A stretch of 64,000 bases of DNA from Amycolatopsis acididurans (GTDB lineage Bacteria > Actinomycetota > Actinomycetes > Mycobacteriales > Pseudonocardiaceae). The notes below the pieces were generated by a model. That model worked only from the letters and a program-made list of their open reading frames with translations, ran no database searches and had not been told where the DNA came from. This document shows, piece by piece, positions 32,764 to 43,053 of the stretch (the stretch's first letter is position 1; each line of letters opens with the position of its first letter). Made by a program: the position numbers and the translations under genes. The stretch covers positions 1 through 64,000 of the forward strand of contig NZ_JAAXLS010000012.1 of the NCBI RefSeq assembly GCF_012328925.1. Reading direction: 5' to 3'.

Positions 32764-35700
32764 GCTTTGCCGATGCGCTGACCGAGCGCGTCCTGGTGGC
32801 CGATGGCGCGATGGGGACGATGCTGCAGTCGTTTCCGTTGTCGCTGGACGATTTCGCGGGTTTGGAGGGTTGCAACGAGATCCTGAACGTCACGCGTCCC
32901 GACGTCGTGCGCGGTGTGCACCGCGGGTACCTCGACGCGGGCGCGGACGCGGTGGAGACCAACACGTTCGGCGCGAACCTCGCGAACCTGGCCGAATACG
33001 ACATCGAGGACCGGATCTTCGAACTGTCGGAGGCGGGCGCGCGCCTGGCGCGTGAGACGGCGGACGAGTACGGCGAACGGTACGTGCTCGGCGCGATAGG
33101 GCCGGGCACGAAGCTGCCGACGCTCGGGCACGTGACGTTCGAGAAGTTGCGCACGGCTTACGAGCAGACCGCGCGTGGCCTGCTCATCGGCGGGGTCGAC
33201 GCGGTGCTCGTGGAAACGTGCCAGGACCTGCTGCAGACCAAGGCGGCCGTGCTCGCGGCGAAACGCGCGATGGCCGCCGAGGGCAGGCGGGTGCCGATCA
33301 TCGCGCAGGTCACCGTCGAGACCACCGGCACGATGCTGCTCGGCAGCGAGATCGGCGCGGCGCTGACCGCGCTGGAACCGCTGGGCATCGACCTGATCGG
33401 AATGAACTGCGCGACCGGTCCGGCCGAGATGAGCGAGCATCTGCGCACGTTGTCGCAACGCGCCAGGGTTCCGCTGTCGGTGATGCCGAACGCGGGCCTG
33501 CCCAAGCTCGGCAAGAACGGCGCCGAGTATCCGCTGCAGCCCGAGCAACTGGCCGAGGCGCTCGCGGAGTTCGTGACCCGCTACGGCGCGCGGCTGGTCG
33601 GCGGGTGCTGCGGTACCACTGGTGAGCACATTCGCCAGGTGGTCGAGGCGGTGCGTGATCTTCCCGTCACGCCGAGGGAACCCGATCCGCAGCCGGGGCT
33701 CGCGTCGATCTACCAGCCGGTGCCGTTCGAGCAGGACGCGTCGGTGCTGGTCATCGGTGAGCGCACGAATGCCAACGGGTCGAAGAAGTTCCGCGAGGCG
33801 ATGATCGCGGACCGGTACGAGGACTGCGTGGAGATCGCGAAGGCGCAGATCCGCGACGGCGCGCACGTGCTCGACCTGTGCGTGGACTACGTGGGCCGCG
33901 ACGGCGTGGCGGACATGAACGAGCTGGCGTCGAGGCTCGCGACGGCCTCCACGTTGCCGATCATGCTGGACTCCACCGATCCGGAGGTGATCCGCGCCGG
34001 TCTCGAACACCTCGGCGGCCGCTGTGCGGTCAACTCGGTGAACTACGAGGACGGCGACGGCCCCGAATCGCGCTACCACAGGGTGATGGAACTCGTCGCC
34101 GAGCACGGCGCTTCCGTGGTGGCGTTGTGCATCGACGAGGAGGGCCAGGCCCGCACCGCGGAGTGGAAGCTGCGCGTGGCGACCCGGTTGATCGAGGATC
34201 TGACGAGCAACTGGGGTATGCGGGTCGAGGACATCATCGTCGACACCCTCACGTTCCCCGTCTCCACCGGTCAGGAGGAGGTGCGTCGCGACGCGATCGA
34301 GACGATCGAGGCGATTCGCGGGCTCAAGCGGCGTTACCCGGCCGTGCAGACCACGCTCGGTGTGTCCAATGTGTCCTTCGGGCTGAATCCGGCGGCACGG
34401 CAGGTGCTCAACTCGGTGTTCCTGCACGAATGCGTGCAGGCCGGTTTGGACACCGCGATCGTGCACGCGTCGAAGATCCTGCCGATGGCGCAGATCCCCG
34501 ACGAGCAGCGGGAAGTCGCGCTGGACCTGGTCTACGACCGGCGCCGCGAGGGCTACGACCCGTTGCAGAAGCTGATGGAGCTGTTCGAGGGCAAGACCGC
34601 GGCGTCGAACCGGGCGTCGCGGGCCGAGGAGCTGGCGAAGATGCCGCTCTTCGAACGTCTTGAACAGCGGATCGTCGACGGGGAGCGCAACGGCCTCGAA
34701 GAGGACCTCGATGCGGCGATGACCGAGAAGCCGCCGTTGGACATCGTCAACGACACGTTGTTGTCGGGGATGAAGACGGTGGGTGAGCTGTTCGGGTCGG
34801 GGCAGATGCAGTTGCCGTTCGTCCTGCAGTCGGCCGAGGTGATGAAGGCCGCGGTGGCGCATCTGGAACCGCATATCGAAGAGCAGAGTGAAGGACGTCG
34901 CCAGCACAAGGGCCGGATCGTGCTGGCCACCGTCAAGGGCGATGTGCACGACATCGGCAAGAACCTGGTCGACATCATCCTGTCCAACAACGGCTACGAG
35001 GTGGTCAACCTCGGCATCAAGCAGCCGATCACCGCGATTCTCGAGACGGCGGAGGAACAGCGCGCGGACGCGATCGGGATGTCGGGGCTGCTGGTCAAGT
35101 CCACGGTGATCATGAAGGAGAACCTGGAGGAGATGAACTCCCGCGGGGTCGCCGGCCGCTGGCCGGTCCTGCTCGGCGGCGCGGCGCTGACCCGCGGTTA
35201 CGTCGAGAACGACCTGACCGAGGTGTATCACGGCGACGTGCACTACGCGCGGGATGCCTTCGAGGGCCTGCATTTGATGGACGACGTGATGGCCGTTCGC
35301 CGTGGTGAGGCCCCGGCCGCGGACCCCGAGGCGGAGGCCAAACGGGAGGAGCGCAAGGCCCGTCGCGAGCGGTCGCTGCGGATCGCCGAATCCCGCAAGG
35401 CACGCGAGGAACCCGTCGAGGTGCCCGACCGCTCGGATGTCGCGACCGACGTTGCGCTGCCGACGCCGCCGTTCTGGGGCAGCCGGGTCGTGAAGGGCAT
35501 CCCGGTGGCGGACTACTCGGCCTATTTGGACGAACGCGCCACGTTCCTGGGCCAGTGGGGACTGCGCGGGGCGAAGGGCGGCCAGGGCCCGAGCTACGAG
35601 GAACTGGTCGAGACCGAGGGCAGGCCCCGGCTGCGGTACTGGCTGCATCAGTTGGCCACCGAGGGGGTGCTGCAACACGCGGGCGTGGTGTACGGCTACT

Positions 35701-36260
35701 TCCCGGCCGTCTCCGAGGGCGACGACCTGGTGGTTCTCGCCTCGCCGGAAGCGGACGCGGCCGAGGTGTGCCGATTCACCTTCCCCCGGCAGCAGCGCGA
35801 CCGTTTCCTGTGCCTGTCGGACTATTTCCGGCCACGGTCCTCTGGCGATGTGGACGTGCTGCCGCTGCAGATCGTGACGATGGGTGAGCCGATCGCGGAG
35901 TACGCCAATGACCTGTTCGCCCGCGACGCCTACCGGGACTACCTGGAGGTGCACGGGCTCGGCGTGCAGTTGACCGAGGCGCTTGCCGAGTACTGGCACC
36001 GCCGGGTGCGGCAGGAGCTGAGCATCGCCGGTGAGGATTCGCCGTACGTGGAGGATTTCTTCAAGCTCGGTTACCGTGGTGCCCGGTTCTCCCTCGGCTA
36101 CGGCGCCTGTCCCGATCTGGAGGATCGCGCCAAGATCGTGGACCTGCTGCAGCCCGACCGGATCGGGGTGAAGCTGTCGGAGGAGTCCCAGCTGCATCCC
36201 GAGCAGTCCACCGACGCGATCGTCGTCCACCACCCCGAAGCCAAGTACTTCAACACCTGA
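32760..36260 (+). CDS. metH: cobalamin-dependent methionine synthase
   Basis: The 1166-residue enzyme has the four MetH modules. The homocysteine domain (1-330) carries the zinc Cys motif [13 protein letters not shown]. The pterin domain follows ([16 protein letters not shown], to about 600). The cap and B12 domain (about 640-850) has the axial-ligand motif [10 protein letters not shown], with His730. The reactivation domain (about 930-1166) binds SAM and ends in [11 protein letters not shown]. It remethylates homocysteine with methyl-tetrahydrofolate. The reactivation domain begins after a charged linker ([16 protein letters not shown]). It starts in ATGA overlap with the kinase gene. Confidence 0.95.
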   Translation: MSFADALTERVLVADGAMGTMLQSFPLSLDDFAGLEGCNEILNVTRPDVVRGVHRGYLDAGADAVETNTFGANLANLAEYDIEDRIFELSEAGARLARETADEYGERYVLGAIGPGTKLPTLGHVTFEKLRTAYEQTARGLLIGGVDAVLVETCQDLLQTKAAVLAAKRAMAAEGRRVPIIAQVTVETTGTMLLGSEIGAALTALEPLGIDLIGMNCATGPAEMSEHLRTLSQRARVPLSVMPNAGLPKLGKNGAEYPLQPEQLAEALAEFVTRYGARLVGGCCGTTGEHIRQVVEAVRDLPVTPREPDPQPGLASIYQPVPFEQDASVLVIGERTNANGSKKFREAMIADRYEDCVEIAKAQIRDGAHVLDLCVDYVGRDGVADMNELASRLATASTLPIMLDSTDPEVIRAGLEHLGGRCAVNSVNYEDGDGPESRYHRVMELVAEHGASVVALCIDEEGQARTAEWKLRVATRLIEDLTSNWGMRVEDIIVDTLTFPVSTGQEEVRRDAIETIEAIRGLKRRYPAVQTTLGVSNVSFGLNPAARQVLNSVFLHECVQAGLDTAIVHASKILPMAQIPDEQREVALDLVYDRRREGYDPLQKLMELFEGKTAASNRASRAEELAKMPLFERLEQRIVDGERNGLEEDLDAAMTEKPPLDIVNDTLLSGMKTVGELFGSGQMQLPFVLQSAEVMKAAVAHLEPHIEEQSEGRRQHKGRIVLATVKGDVHDIGKNLVDIILSNNGYEVVNLGIKQPITAILETAEEQRADAIGMSGLLVKSTVIMKENLEEMNSRGVAGRWPVLLGGAALTRGYVENDLTEVYHGDVHYARDAFEGLHLMDDVMAVRRGEAPAADPEAEAKREERKARRERSLRIAESRKAREEPVEVPDRSDVATDVALPTPPFWGSRVVKGIPVADYSAYLDERATFLGQWGLRGAKGGQGPSYEELVETEGRPRLRYWLHQLATEGVLQHAGVVYGYFPAVSEGDDLVVLASPEADAAEVCRFTFPRQQRDRFLCLSDYFRPRSSGDVDVLPLQIVTMGEPIAEYANDLFARDAYRDYLEVHGLGVQLTEALAEYWHRRVRQELSIAGEDSPYVEDFFKLGYRGARFSLGYGACPDLEDRAKIVDLLQPDRIGVKLSEESQLHPEQSTDAIVVHHPEAKYFNT

Positions 36261-36268
36261 GGAGATTC

Positions 36269-37744
36269 ATGTCTACTGTGGACACTGCGGAGAAGCGGCT
36301 CGACACGCGCAACGGTGTGGAGTTCGCGGTGGCGGATCTGGAGCTGGCTGAGTTCGGCCGCAAGGAGATCCGGCTGGCAGAGCATGAGATGCCGGGGTTG
36401 ATGGCGCTGCGCCGGGAGTACGCGGAGGTCTTTCCGCTTCGCGGTGCCCGGGTGTCGGGCTCGCTGCATATGACGGTGCAGACGGCGGTGTTGATCGAGA
36501 CGCTGGTGGCGTTGGGTGCGGAGGTGCGCTGGGCTTCCTGCAACATCTTCTCCACGCAGGATCATGCGGCGGCCGCGGTCGTCGTCGGTCCGCATGGGAC
36601 GGCGGAGGAGCCGAGGGGTGTTCCGGTGTTCGCGTGGAAGGGTGAATCGCTGGAGGAGTACTGGTGGTGCACGGAGCGGATGCTCACCTGGGATGGTGAG
36701 GGCCCGAACATGATCCTTGACGACGGTGGCGACGCGACGATGCTGGTGCATAAGGGCACCGAGTTCGAGGCCGCCGGTGTGGTGCCGTCCGCGGATGAGA
36801 ACGACCCGGATGAGTGGAAGGTGTTTCTGAACCTGCTGCGGGAGTCGCTGGCCGCGGACCCGCGCAAGTGGACCGGGATCGGCAAGGGCATCCGCGGGGT
36901 CACGGAGGAGACCACGACGGGTGTGCTGCGGCTGTACCAGTTGGCGGCGGCGGGCACGTTGTTGTTCCCGGCGATCAATGTCAACGACTCGGTGACGAAG
37001 TCGAAGTTCGACAATCGCTACGGTATCCGGCATTCGCTGATTGATGGCATCAATCGTGGCACGGATGTGCTGATCGGCGGCAAGGTCGCGGTGGTCTGTG
37101 GTTACGGTGATGTCGGTAAGGGTGCGGCGGAGTCGTTGTCCGGTCAGGGCGCGCGGGTGATCATCACTGAGATCGATCCGATCTGTGCGTTGCAGGCGGC
37201 GATGGATGGTTACCAGGTCAAGTCGCTGGAGTCGGCGCTGCCCGAGGCTGACATCGTGATCACCACGACGGGTAACAAGGATGTGGTGATGGCCGAGCAC
37301 ATGGCGCGTATGAAGCATCAGACGATCGTGGGCAATATCGGTCACTTCGACAACGAGATCGACATCGCCGGGCTCACCCGGTATCCGGGTGTGCGGCGCG
37401 TGAACATCAAGCCGCAGGTGGATGAGTGGACGTTCCCGGACGGGCACTCGATCATCGTGCTGTCCGAGGGGCGGTTGCTGAATCTGGGCAACGCCACCGG
37501 GCACCCGTCGTTTGTGATGTCGAACAGCTTCTCCAACCAGGTCATCGCGCAGGTCGAGCTGTTCACCAAGCGCGAGGAGTACGACCTGGAGGTCTACCGG
37601 CTGCCCAAGAAGCTGGATGAGAAGGTCGCTCGGATTCACCTGCAGGCGCTGGGTGGCGAGCTGACCAAGCTGACCAAGGAACAGGCCGAGTACATCGACG
37701 TCGACGTCGAGGGGCCGTACAAGTCGGAGCACTACCGCTACTGA
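36269..37744 (+). CDS. ahcY: S-adenosylhomocysteinase
   Basis: The 491-residue enzyme has the substrate block [19 protein letters not shown], the NAD motif [16 protein letters not shown] and the C-terminal Lys-Tyr segment [10 protein letters not shown]. It splits S-adenosylhomocysteine, the strong product inhibitor of the methyltransferases, into adenosine and homocysteine. Codon use is less GC-rich at third positions than neighbours (many GAT, GGT, CAT), which suggests high expression or a distinct origin. The stop overlaps the metF start in TGATG. Confidence 0.95.
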   Translation: MSTVDTAEKRLDTRNGVEFAVADLELAEFGRKEIRLAEHEMPGLMALRREYAEVFPLRGARVSGSLHMTVQTAVLIETLVALGAEVRWASCNIFSTQDHAAAAVVVGPHGTAEEPRGVPVFAWKGESLEEYWWCTERMLTWDGEGPNMILDDGGDATMLVHKGTEFEAAGVVPSADENDPDEWKVFLNLLRESLAADPRKWTGIGKGIRGVTEETTTGVLRLYQLAAAGTLLFPAINVNDSVTKSKFDNRYGIRHSLIDGINRGTDVLIGGKVAVVCGYGDVGKGAAESLSGQGARVIITEIDPICALQAAMDGYQVKSLESALPEADIVITTTGNKDVVMAEHMARMKHQTIVGNIGHFDNEIDIAGLTRYPGVRRVNIKPQVDEWTFPDGHSIIVLSEGRLLNLGNATGHPSFVMSNSFSNQVIAQVELFTKREEYDLEVYRLPKKLDEKVARIHLQALGGELTKLTKEQAEYIDVDVEGPYKSEHYRY

Positions 37745-38640
37745 TGTGCACCGTCACCGAACGACTCCAGGCGTTGACCGCACCCGGCTTCTCGATCGAG
37801 TTCTTCCCACCCAGGGACGAACCCGACGAGGCGGTGCTGTGGCGCTCGATCCGCCAGTTGGAGCCGCTGGACCCGTCGTACATGTCGATCACGTACGGGG
37901 CCGGCGGTTCCAACCGCGACGGCACGATCCGCAGCATCGCGCGGGTGGCCACGGACACCACACTGGTGCCCATGGCGCACCTGACCGCGGTCGGGCATTC
38001 CGTGGCCGAGCTGCGACAGGTCATCGGGCACTTCGCGGCGGTCGGGGTGCGCAACATCCTGGCCCTGCGCGGCGACCCGCCGGGCGATCCGATGGGCGAG
38101 TGGATCGCGCACCCCGACGGGCTGAACTACGCCGAGGAACTGGTGCGGCTGGTGCGGGAACTCGGTGACTTCTGCGTCGGGGTGGCCGCGTTCCCGTACG
38201 GCCATCCCCGTTCGGCGGATCTGGACACCGACACCCGGTACTTGGTGCGGAAACTGCGTGCGGGGGCGGATTTCGCGGTGGCGCAACTGTTCTTCGAGGC
38301 GGAGGACTTCCTGCGCCTGCGTGACCGTGCCGCCGCTGCGGGCAGCGATGCGCCGATCATCCCCGGCATCATGCCTCTGACCACACCGCGGACTTTGCGC
38401 AAGACGATCGAGCTGTCCGGCGCCACGCCGCCTTCGTGGCTGCTCGACCGCCTCGAGCCCCTGGCCGACGACCCCGCCGCGTTCCGTGCCGAGGGCCTCA
38501 ACGTGGTCACCGAACTGTGCGAACGCCTGCTGGCCGAGGGCGTGCCGAACCTGCACTTCTACACGTTCAACCGGGCCAAGGCGACCCGCGAGCTGGTGAG
38601 CAGGCTGGGGCTGAGCCCGGCGCTGGCGCCGGTCGCCTAA
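37744..38640 (+). CDS. metF: 5,10-methylenetetrahydrofolate reductase
   Basis: The 298-residue flavoprotein begins at ATG 37744 in the preceding stop. SIEFFPPRDEPDE with the catalytic Glu, MAHLTAVGHS, NILALRGDPPGDP and QLFFEAEDFLRL are MetF motifs. It supplies methyl-tetrahydrofolate to MetH, completing the operon's methyl cycle. The 3' end overlaps the convergent gene by four bases; no terminator is visible in between. Confidence 0.93.
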   Translation: MCTVTERLQALTAPGFSIEFFPPRDEPDEAVLWRSIRQLEPLDPSYMSITYGAGGSNRDGTIRSIARVATDTTLVPMAHLTAVGHSVAELRQVIGHFAAVGVRNILALRGDPPGDPMGEWIAHPDGLNYAEELVRLVRELGDFCVGVAAFPYGHPRSADLDTDTRYLVRKLRAGADFAVAQLFFEAEDFLRLRDRAAAAGSDAPIIPGIMPLTTPRTLRKTIELSGATPPSWLLDRLEPLADDPAAFRAEGLNVVTELCERLLAEGVPNLHFYTFNRAKATRELVSRLGLSPALAPVA

Positions 38641-38996
38641 CGGCGCGAGCGCCAGCCCAGCGACAACACGGCGTCCACGAGCTCCTGGTAGAGCGGCTTC
38701 ACCTCGTTGAGGTACCGGTCCAGCCAGGAGCCGTGGGCGTTGGTCGCCGGGGTGGGGCCTTCGGCGAGTTCCAGCCACGACAAGCGCGAAACGTTGTCCT
38801 CAGCCATGCGCCACCAGTGGTGCACCGCCTGCGCCGTCCGCTGCTCCTTTTCGCGGGCTTCGGCGACCGCGGCGTGTGCGGCCGCGATCTCGGTGTCCAG
38901 CTCCTTGACCCGGCCCAGCTCCCACGCGCGCAGTTCCTCGGCGGCCTTGCCTGCCAGCCCGACGATCTGCTTGTAGCGCATGGCCGCGGTTTCCAT
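38637..38996 (-). CDS. small coiled-coil protein, last gene of EccC-like ATPase cluster
   Basis: The 119-residue product is alpha-helical (LAGKAAEELRAWELGRVKEL, AHAAVAEAREKEQRT) and ends WLDRYLNEVKPLYQELVDAV. It starts at ATG 38996 after GGAG, directly after the stop of the ATPase gene (38997), so it is coupled to it. No signal peptide or TM segment is seen. I do not recognise the family. It lies with two other short helical proteins (41720-42229), which may form a complex with the ATPase. Confidence 0.65.
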   Translation of the reverse strand: METAAMRYKQIVGLAGKAAEELRAWELGRVKELDTEIAAAHAAVAEAREKEQRTAQAVHHWWRMAEDNVSRLSWLELAEGPTPATNAHGSWLDRYLNEVKPLYQELVDAVLSLGWRSRR

Positions 38997-41720
38997 CTAG
39001 AACTCCGGACGGTCGAAGGGAATCATCACTTCCGGTGACACGTGCGTGCTGCGGTCGAAGAACAACGCGCGTCCCGGCCGCGGCGACCAGTGCACCACCT
39101 GCCCCGCGGCGAACGTGCTCAGCTCGCTGCCCTGCACGTCGAGCGCGGCCCAGGCACCGATGTCGTCCGGCCCGCCGAAACCGAGCGTGTCCTTCAGCCG
39201 CGCCGTGCTGCGCCACCAGCCGAGCGTGTGCACACCCCTGGTCGGCCCCTGCTTGAGCAGGGCGCGGAAATGATCCAGCCCGCTCTTGAGCTCACCCGGC
39301 TTCTTCGCCTCCAGCGTCGGCAGCGCCGCATCCACGCCGTACAGCAGCAGAATGCGCGGCCGGTCGGCCGGCTCCTCCAGCAGCTGGAGCATGCGCGGGC
39401 CGAGGTCGTCCGCGGTCAGCCGGGTCACCAGATGCGCGTCGGATTTCAGGCCGTCGACGAGATGGTCGACGGCGGGAGCACACCGGTCGACTTCGCACGA
39501 CACCAGGAACTCCACCGCGTGCGGCGCGTACTGCCTGCCCAGCGACCGGGCCGCCGCGTCCATAATGGACAACGCTTCGGCGGAGGCGGTGCCGATCACG
39601 GCGAAGTTCCGCCCCGGTGACCGCGACAGCTCCACCGCGCAGGCGGCGTCGTCGACGTCGATCGACTGGCCGAGCAGCACCTTGGGAGTCCCGCCCGGCA
39701 TGAGCCCGCCGAACGCGGGACTGTGCTCCAACAGCGGCGAATGCGCACCGTCGAACAGGCGCGGGCGCTCGTCGTCGTTGGCATACAGCTCGAACAGCTT
39801 GCGCTGCAACGAGGAGAAGATGTCCTTGCTGCTCGCGTCGGGCACGTGCGCGAGCTGGTTGCCGTGCGCGACACCCGAATCGTGGTTGATCACCGCGTGC
39901 CACTTCGGCGCGGCCACCGCCGCGTTGTTCGTCTCGGCCAGCACGCGCCGGGCCTTGGGCATCGCGATCCGCAGCGTGCACTGCTCGAACACGGCCGGCT
40001 TGCCCCAGAACGCGTCGATGCCGGCGATGTCCTGGCTGGCCAGTATCAGGTGAATGCCCTGCGCACGGCCCCGTCGCGCGATGTCCTCCAGCAGCGCCGT
40101 CGCCTGGTTGGTGACGGTGTCGCGCCCGGAGAACAGGTACTGGAACTCGTCGATGATCGCCACGATCCGCGGCCAGTGCCCGTCCGGGTCCTGCTGGCGC
40201 AGCGCGGCCAGGTCGGTGACCTCGTGTTCCTTCGCCGCCGCCGACCGCCGCCGCAGCTCGTCGGCGAGGAAACGCAGCAACGCGAGGCCGAACTCGCGGT
40301 CGGTGTTGACGTTGATCCCGATCAGGCGCGCGTGTGGCAGCCAGCTGTTGTCGCGACGACCGGGCGCGAGCCCGGCGAAGGACACGCCTTCCTTGAAGTC
40401 CAGCAGGTAGAGCGCGAGCTCGTCCGGTGGGTAGCGCGCGGCGAGGCTGCCGATCAGGGCGTAGAGGAAGTTCGTCTTGCCGGATCCGCTCGGCCCGCCG
40501 ATCAGCGCGTGCGGCGTCGCGTCACCGATGACCACCTCGACCGGATCGCCCTCGTGGAACCCGACCGGGGCACGCAGTTCGCGGGCCGAGTTTTCCTGCC
40601 CGAGTTCGGCGGGCAGCAGGTCGGCGAACGAGCGGGGGCCGCCCTGCTTGGCGATCAACGCCTCCGCCAGTTTGCTCGCCGTGCCGCTGACCTGCGCCGA
40701 CGTGAGCGGCGGGTCGAGGTCCACGACGAGGTCGGGGCCGATCATGCTGGTCACGGCCCGGTGTTCGTCGAGCAGCCGGATGTTCTCCACGCCGCCGCCG
40801 AGCACGGTCGGCATGTCGACGATGATCAGCGAGATCCCGGCGGCCAGCGCCCCACCGGCGATGCGCTTGAGCTCGCGCAGCTCCTCGGGCGGCAGGGTCT
40901 CGTTGTTGCCGTACAACACCGCGATACGCCACGGTTCGGTGCGCTGGCCGATCGATTCGCGCAGGCCGCGCAGTGAATGGTGGCCCGCCTGCATGGTTTG
41001 CGCGTGAATGCGGCGGATGTGGCCGGCCAGTTCGTCGAGCAGGTCCTCCAGCCGGGTCGGGTCGTAGATGCTGACGGCGCTGGTGCGGCTGAGCGGGTAG
41101 ATGTTGGGCAGCACGGCCGTGAGCTGCCCGACGTCCCACAGGTGGACGCGGACGGCGCCGGGTTCCATGCTGCTCAGCACGCGCAGCAGCAGGCCCTCGA
41201 TCAGGGAGTCGATGGCCTCGCGGGTCTTCGGCGCCGACGTGATGGCCAGGTGGGACTCGTCCAGCAGCGGCACCGCCACCGGGAACGGCCCGCTGTCGTC
41301 CATTGTGGACGAACCGATGCGCCACAGCGGCGGGACGGTCAGGGTGCCGGTGCCCACGCGGCCGAGCCAGTCGCTCGGCGGCCGGCTCGCCGCGCCGGGC
41401 GCGACCCGCTCGACGAGTTCGCGCAGCTGGCCGGGCACCGTGCCGGCCTCGCGGTAGAACGCGGCGTGCACGGCGTTCAACTGCTCACGCACGGCCGCCA
41501 TCGCGGGATGGCGCAGCGCGTCCGCGAGGTCCTCGTCGCCCGCCGCGCCCGCGATGCCGACCCGCACCACGCGCTGTTCGAGTTCGAGCCGCGCGAGGTG
41601 CGTCTCCGCCGATTCGCGGGACGCGGTGGCGGCGCCGAGGACGAGGGACAGTTGCTGGCGCATGTTGCCCAGCGCGGTCAGTACGCGGCCGCGCTGTTCA
41701 CTGGCCTTGGGGAATCTCAT
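38997..41720 (-). CDS. soluble FtsK/SpoIIIE (EccC-like) ATPase
   Basis: The 907-residue protein starts at ATG 41720, overlapping the preceding stop (TAATG). Residues 1-110 are coiled coil, and 120-380 resemble an inactive FtsK-like fold. The active domain at about 385-640 has Walker A GGPSGSGKT (to about residue 416) and Walker B RIVAIIDEFQYLF (Asp524, Glu525). A degenerate third FtsK-like fold follows, about 690-890. Tandem folds resemble the EccC ATPases of type VII secretion, but no membrane anchor is present. Another known group of soluble FtsK-like ATPases acts in defence or conflict systems. Its partners are the three small helical proteins encoded around it. Confidence 0.83.
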   Translation of the reverse strand: MRFPKASEQRGRVLTALGNMRQQLSLVLGAATASRESAETHLARLELEQRVVRVGIAGAAGDEDLADALRHPAMAAVREQLNAVHAAFYREAGTVPGQLRELVERVAPGAASRPPSDWLGRVGTGTLTVPPLWRIGSSTMDDSGPFPVAVPLLDESHLAITSAPKTREAIDSLIEGLLLRVLSSMEPGAVRVHLWDVGQLTAVLPNIYPLSRTSAVSIYDPTRLEDLLDELAGHIRRIHAQTMQAGHHSLRGLRESIGQRTEPWRIAVLYGNNETLPPEELRELKRIAGGALAAGISLIIVDMPTVLGGGVENIRLLDEHRAVTSMIGPDLVVDLDPPLTSAQVSGTASKLAEALIAKQGGPRSFADLLPAELGQENSARELRAPVGFHEGDPVEVVIGDATPHALIGGPSGSGKTNFLYALIGSLAARYPPDELALYLLDFKEGVSFAGLAPGRRDNSWLPHARLIGINVNTDREFGLALLRFLADELRRRSAAAKEHEVTDLAALRQQDPDGHWPRIVAIIDEFQYLFSGRDTVTNQATALLEDIARRGRAQGIHLILASQDIAGIDAFWGKPAVFEQCTLRIAMPKARRVLAETNNAAVAAPKWHAVINHDSGVAHGNQLAHVPDASSKDIFSSLQRKLFELYANDDERPRLFDGAHSPLLEHSPAFGGLMPGGTPKVLLGQSIDVDDAACAVELSRSPGRNFAVIGTASAEALSIMDAAARSLGRQYAPHAVEFLVSCEVDRCAPAVDHLVDGLKSDAHLVTRLTADDLGPRMLQLLEEPADRPRILLLYGVDAALPTLEAKKPGELKSGLDHFRALLKQGPTRGVHTLGWWRSTARLKDTLGFGGPDDIGAWAALDVQGSELSTFAAGQVVHWSPRPGRALFFDRSTHVSPEVMIPFDRPEF

Positions 41721-41968
41721 TACAGCCGTGCCTGATACCCGCTCACCAGGTCGTCGGCCGCGCGCAGCCGGTCGGTGTCCTGGCGGAGGCGTTCCGTGGC
41801 GATCGCGAGCTCGGGCGGTAGCCACGACTGTGCCGCCTCGTGGGCCGTGACAATGGTTTCGCGTGCCTCATCCAGCAGCTCCACGGCACGATTGGTGTGT
41901 TCGGTTGCCTCAGCCAGTTTCGCACGAAAGGCGCCGAGCTGTGCATGCAGCTCTGACAGTGAGTACAT
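41720..41968 (-). CDS. short helical protein of the ATPase cluster
   Basis: The 82-residue protein MYSLSELHAQLGAFRAKL... is a two-helix hairpin rich in Ala, Glu and Arg, of WXG100-like size but without a clear WXG turn; the middle reads AAQSWLPPEL. Translation is coupled to the ATPase gene. Its C-terminal segment (TDRLRAADDLVSGYQARL) resembles that of the next gene's product (SSAESYAARL), so the two may be paralogous partners. Confidence 0.62.
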   Translation of the reverse strand: MYSLSELHAQLGAFRAKLAEATEHTNRAVELLDEARETIVTAHEAAQSWLPPELAIATERLRQDTDRLRAADDLVSGYQARL

Positions 41969-42229
41969 CTACAGGCGCGCAGCGTACGACTCGGCCGACG
42001 AGACGGCGGCCTGGATCGTGCTCTGCTGGCCGTTGATGCCCTGGACCGCCTCGGCGAGCAGGCCGTGCGCCTGGGTCACCTCCGGCTGCGTGCTGCCGGA
42101 CGTGACCTGTCCGAGGATCTGCTGCGCTTCCTCGAGGGCTTGCGCGGCTTGCTGCAGGGCGGCGACGCTGGCGTTGCACTTCTCGTTCGCCATCGCGATC
42201 CCAGCGCGGATCTCTTCCACTCCGGCCAT
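41969..42229 (-). CDS. short helical protein, first gene of the ATPase cluster
   Basis: The 86-residue protein begins at ATG 42229 (MAGVEEIRAGIAMANEKC). It forms two helices (SVAALQQAAQALEEAQQIL and GLLAEAVQGINGQQSTIQ) and ends SYAARL. Longer in-frame starts upstream lie in sequence without codon bias. Size and layout suggest a WXG100-type heterodimer with the 82-residue product, here near a soluble EccC-like ATPase. No family assignment is possible by eye. Confidence 0.6.
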   Translation of the reverse strand: MAGVEEIRAGIAMANEKCNASVAALQQAAQALEEAQQILGQVTSGSTQPEVTQAHGLLAEAVQGINGQQSTIQAAVSSAESYAARL

Positions 42230-42477
42230 TGGCGCGGGTACTCCTCGGGTTGGTAGGTCTTCGGCCGCCTTCCCGGCGACGCCGATAAAACTATCGGTAG
42301 ACCCTGAGTGCGAGACATCGCGGTGTACTAGGGCAAATGGGTGACGCCCGCCAGGGGTATGCCGCGCAGAACGGCCCCGAGGCGGCCCCGGGCGCCCGGG
42401 CAATTCGCCTCTACCGGCGGGAACGCGGACCGGCTTAGCTGTGAATCCGCGCTGGCTTGATGTCGAAGGAACTCACG

Positions 42478-42846
42478 ATGCCGACCAAGGCCTACGACCT
42501 GCCCGAGCAGGAATGTGTGCGTCTCGTGCGATCGAAGCACGTCGGTCGCCTGGTCTACGCCGAGCGCGGGCTGCCCGTCGTCCGGCTCGCGGAGTTCGTG
42601 ATCGTCGACGAGAACGTGGTCATCCACGGCCAGGTGGGGCCCTGGCTGGACCGCCTCGACGGCGCCGTGGTGGCGTTCGAAGTCGATCACGTGAACACGG
42701 CCACGCACACCGGATGGTGCGTTGTCATCGTCGGCCGAGCGCGAAGGGCGGAGACGGCCGACGACTCTTACGAGCGGCACTGCAGCATCGACATGGGGCA
42801 GATCAGCGGCCACCGGGTGCGGTTCCCGGCCAGGCCCGTGCAGTGA
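42478..42846 (+). CDS. PPOX-family flavin-binding protein
   Basis: The 122-residue protein starts at ATG 42478 after AAGGA. LVRSKHVGRLVYAERGLPVVR, EFVIVDENVVIHGQV and GWCVVIVGRARRAE give the split-barrel core of small pyridoxamine-phosphate-oxidase-like proteins. In actinobacteria these bind FMN and are often dormancy- or nitric-oxide-regulated; the substrate is unknown. It is the last chromosomal gene before the mobile element's left boundary. Confidence 0.8.
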   Translation: MPTKAYDLPEQECVRLVRSKHVGRLVYAERGLPVVRLAEFVIVDENVVIHGQVGPWLDRLDGAVVAFEVDHVNTATHTGWCVVIVGRARRAETADDSYERHCSIDMGQISGHRVRFPARPVQ

Positions 42847-42902
42847 GCCCGGTGCAACGGCAGAACGCCGGGCACCCGTTGACGGGCGACCCGGCGTTGC
42901 GC

Positions 42903-42962
42903 TGGCGGAGGATACGGGATTCGAACCCGTGAGGGCTGTTACACCCAACACGATTTCCAATT
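42903..42962 (-). other. attachment-site remnant: 3' half of tRNA-Ser(GGA)
   Basis: On the minus strand the sequence starts at the anticodon loop (TTGGAAA), continues with the anticodon-stem right arm TCGTG, a long variable arm, T arm ACGGG-TTCGAAT-CCCGT, acceptor ATCCTCC, discriminator G and encoded CCA. The stretch before the loop (CGGAA) does not pair with TCGTG, and no D arm or 5' acceptor follows. Hence it is a truncated tRNA, as left by site-specific integration in the anticodon loop. Confidence 0.85.
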
Positions 42963-43053
42963 CCGCTTCGCGGCGTTCGACCTTTCCCGGTGGTCGCCTG
43001 ACCTGCAAGGACTGATGATGCGGCGACTAGAGAGAAGCCCGCTATCTCGAGCA

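Noticed and set aside
38637..42229. A complete type VII secretion locus
   Set aside because: Only an EccC-like ATPase fold and small helical proteins are present; there is no EccB, EccD, EccE or mycosin and no TM anchor on the ATPase.
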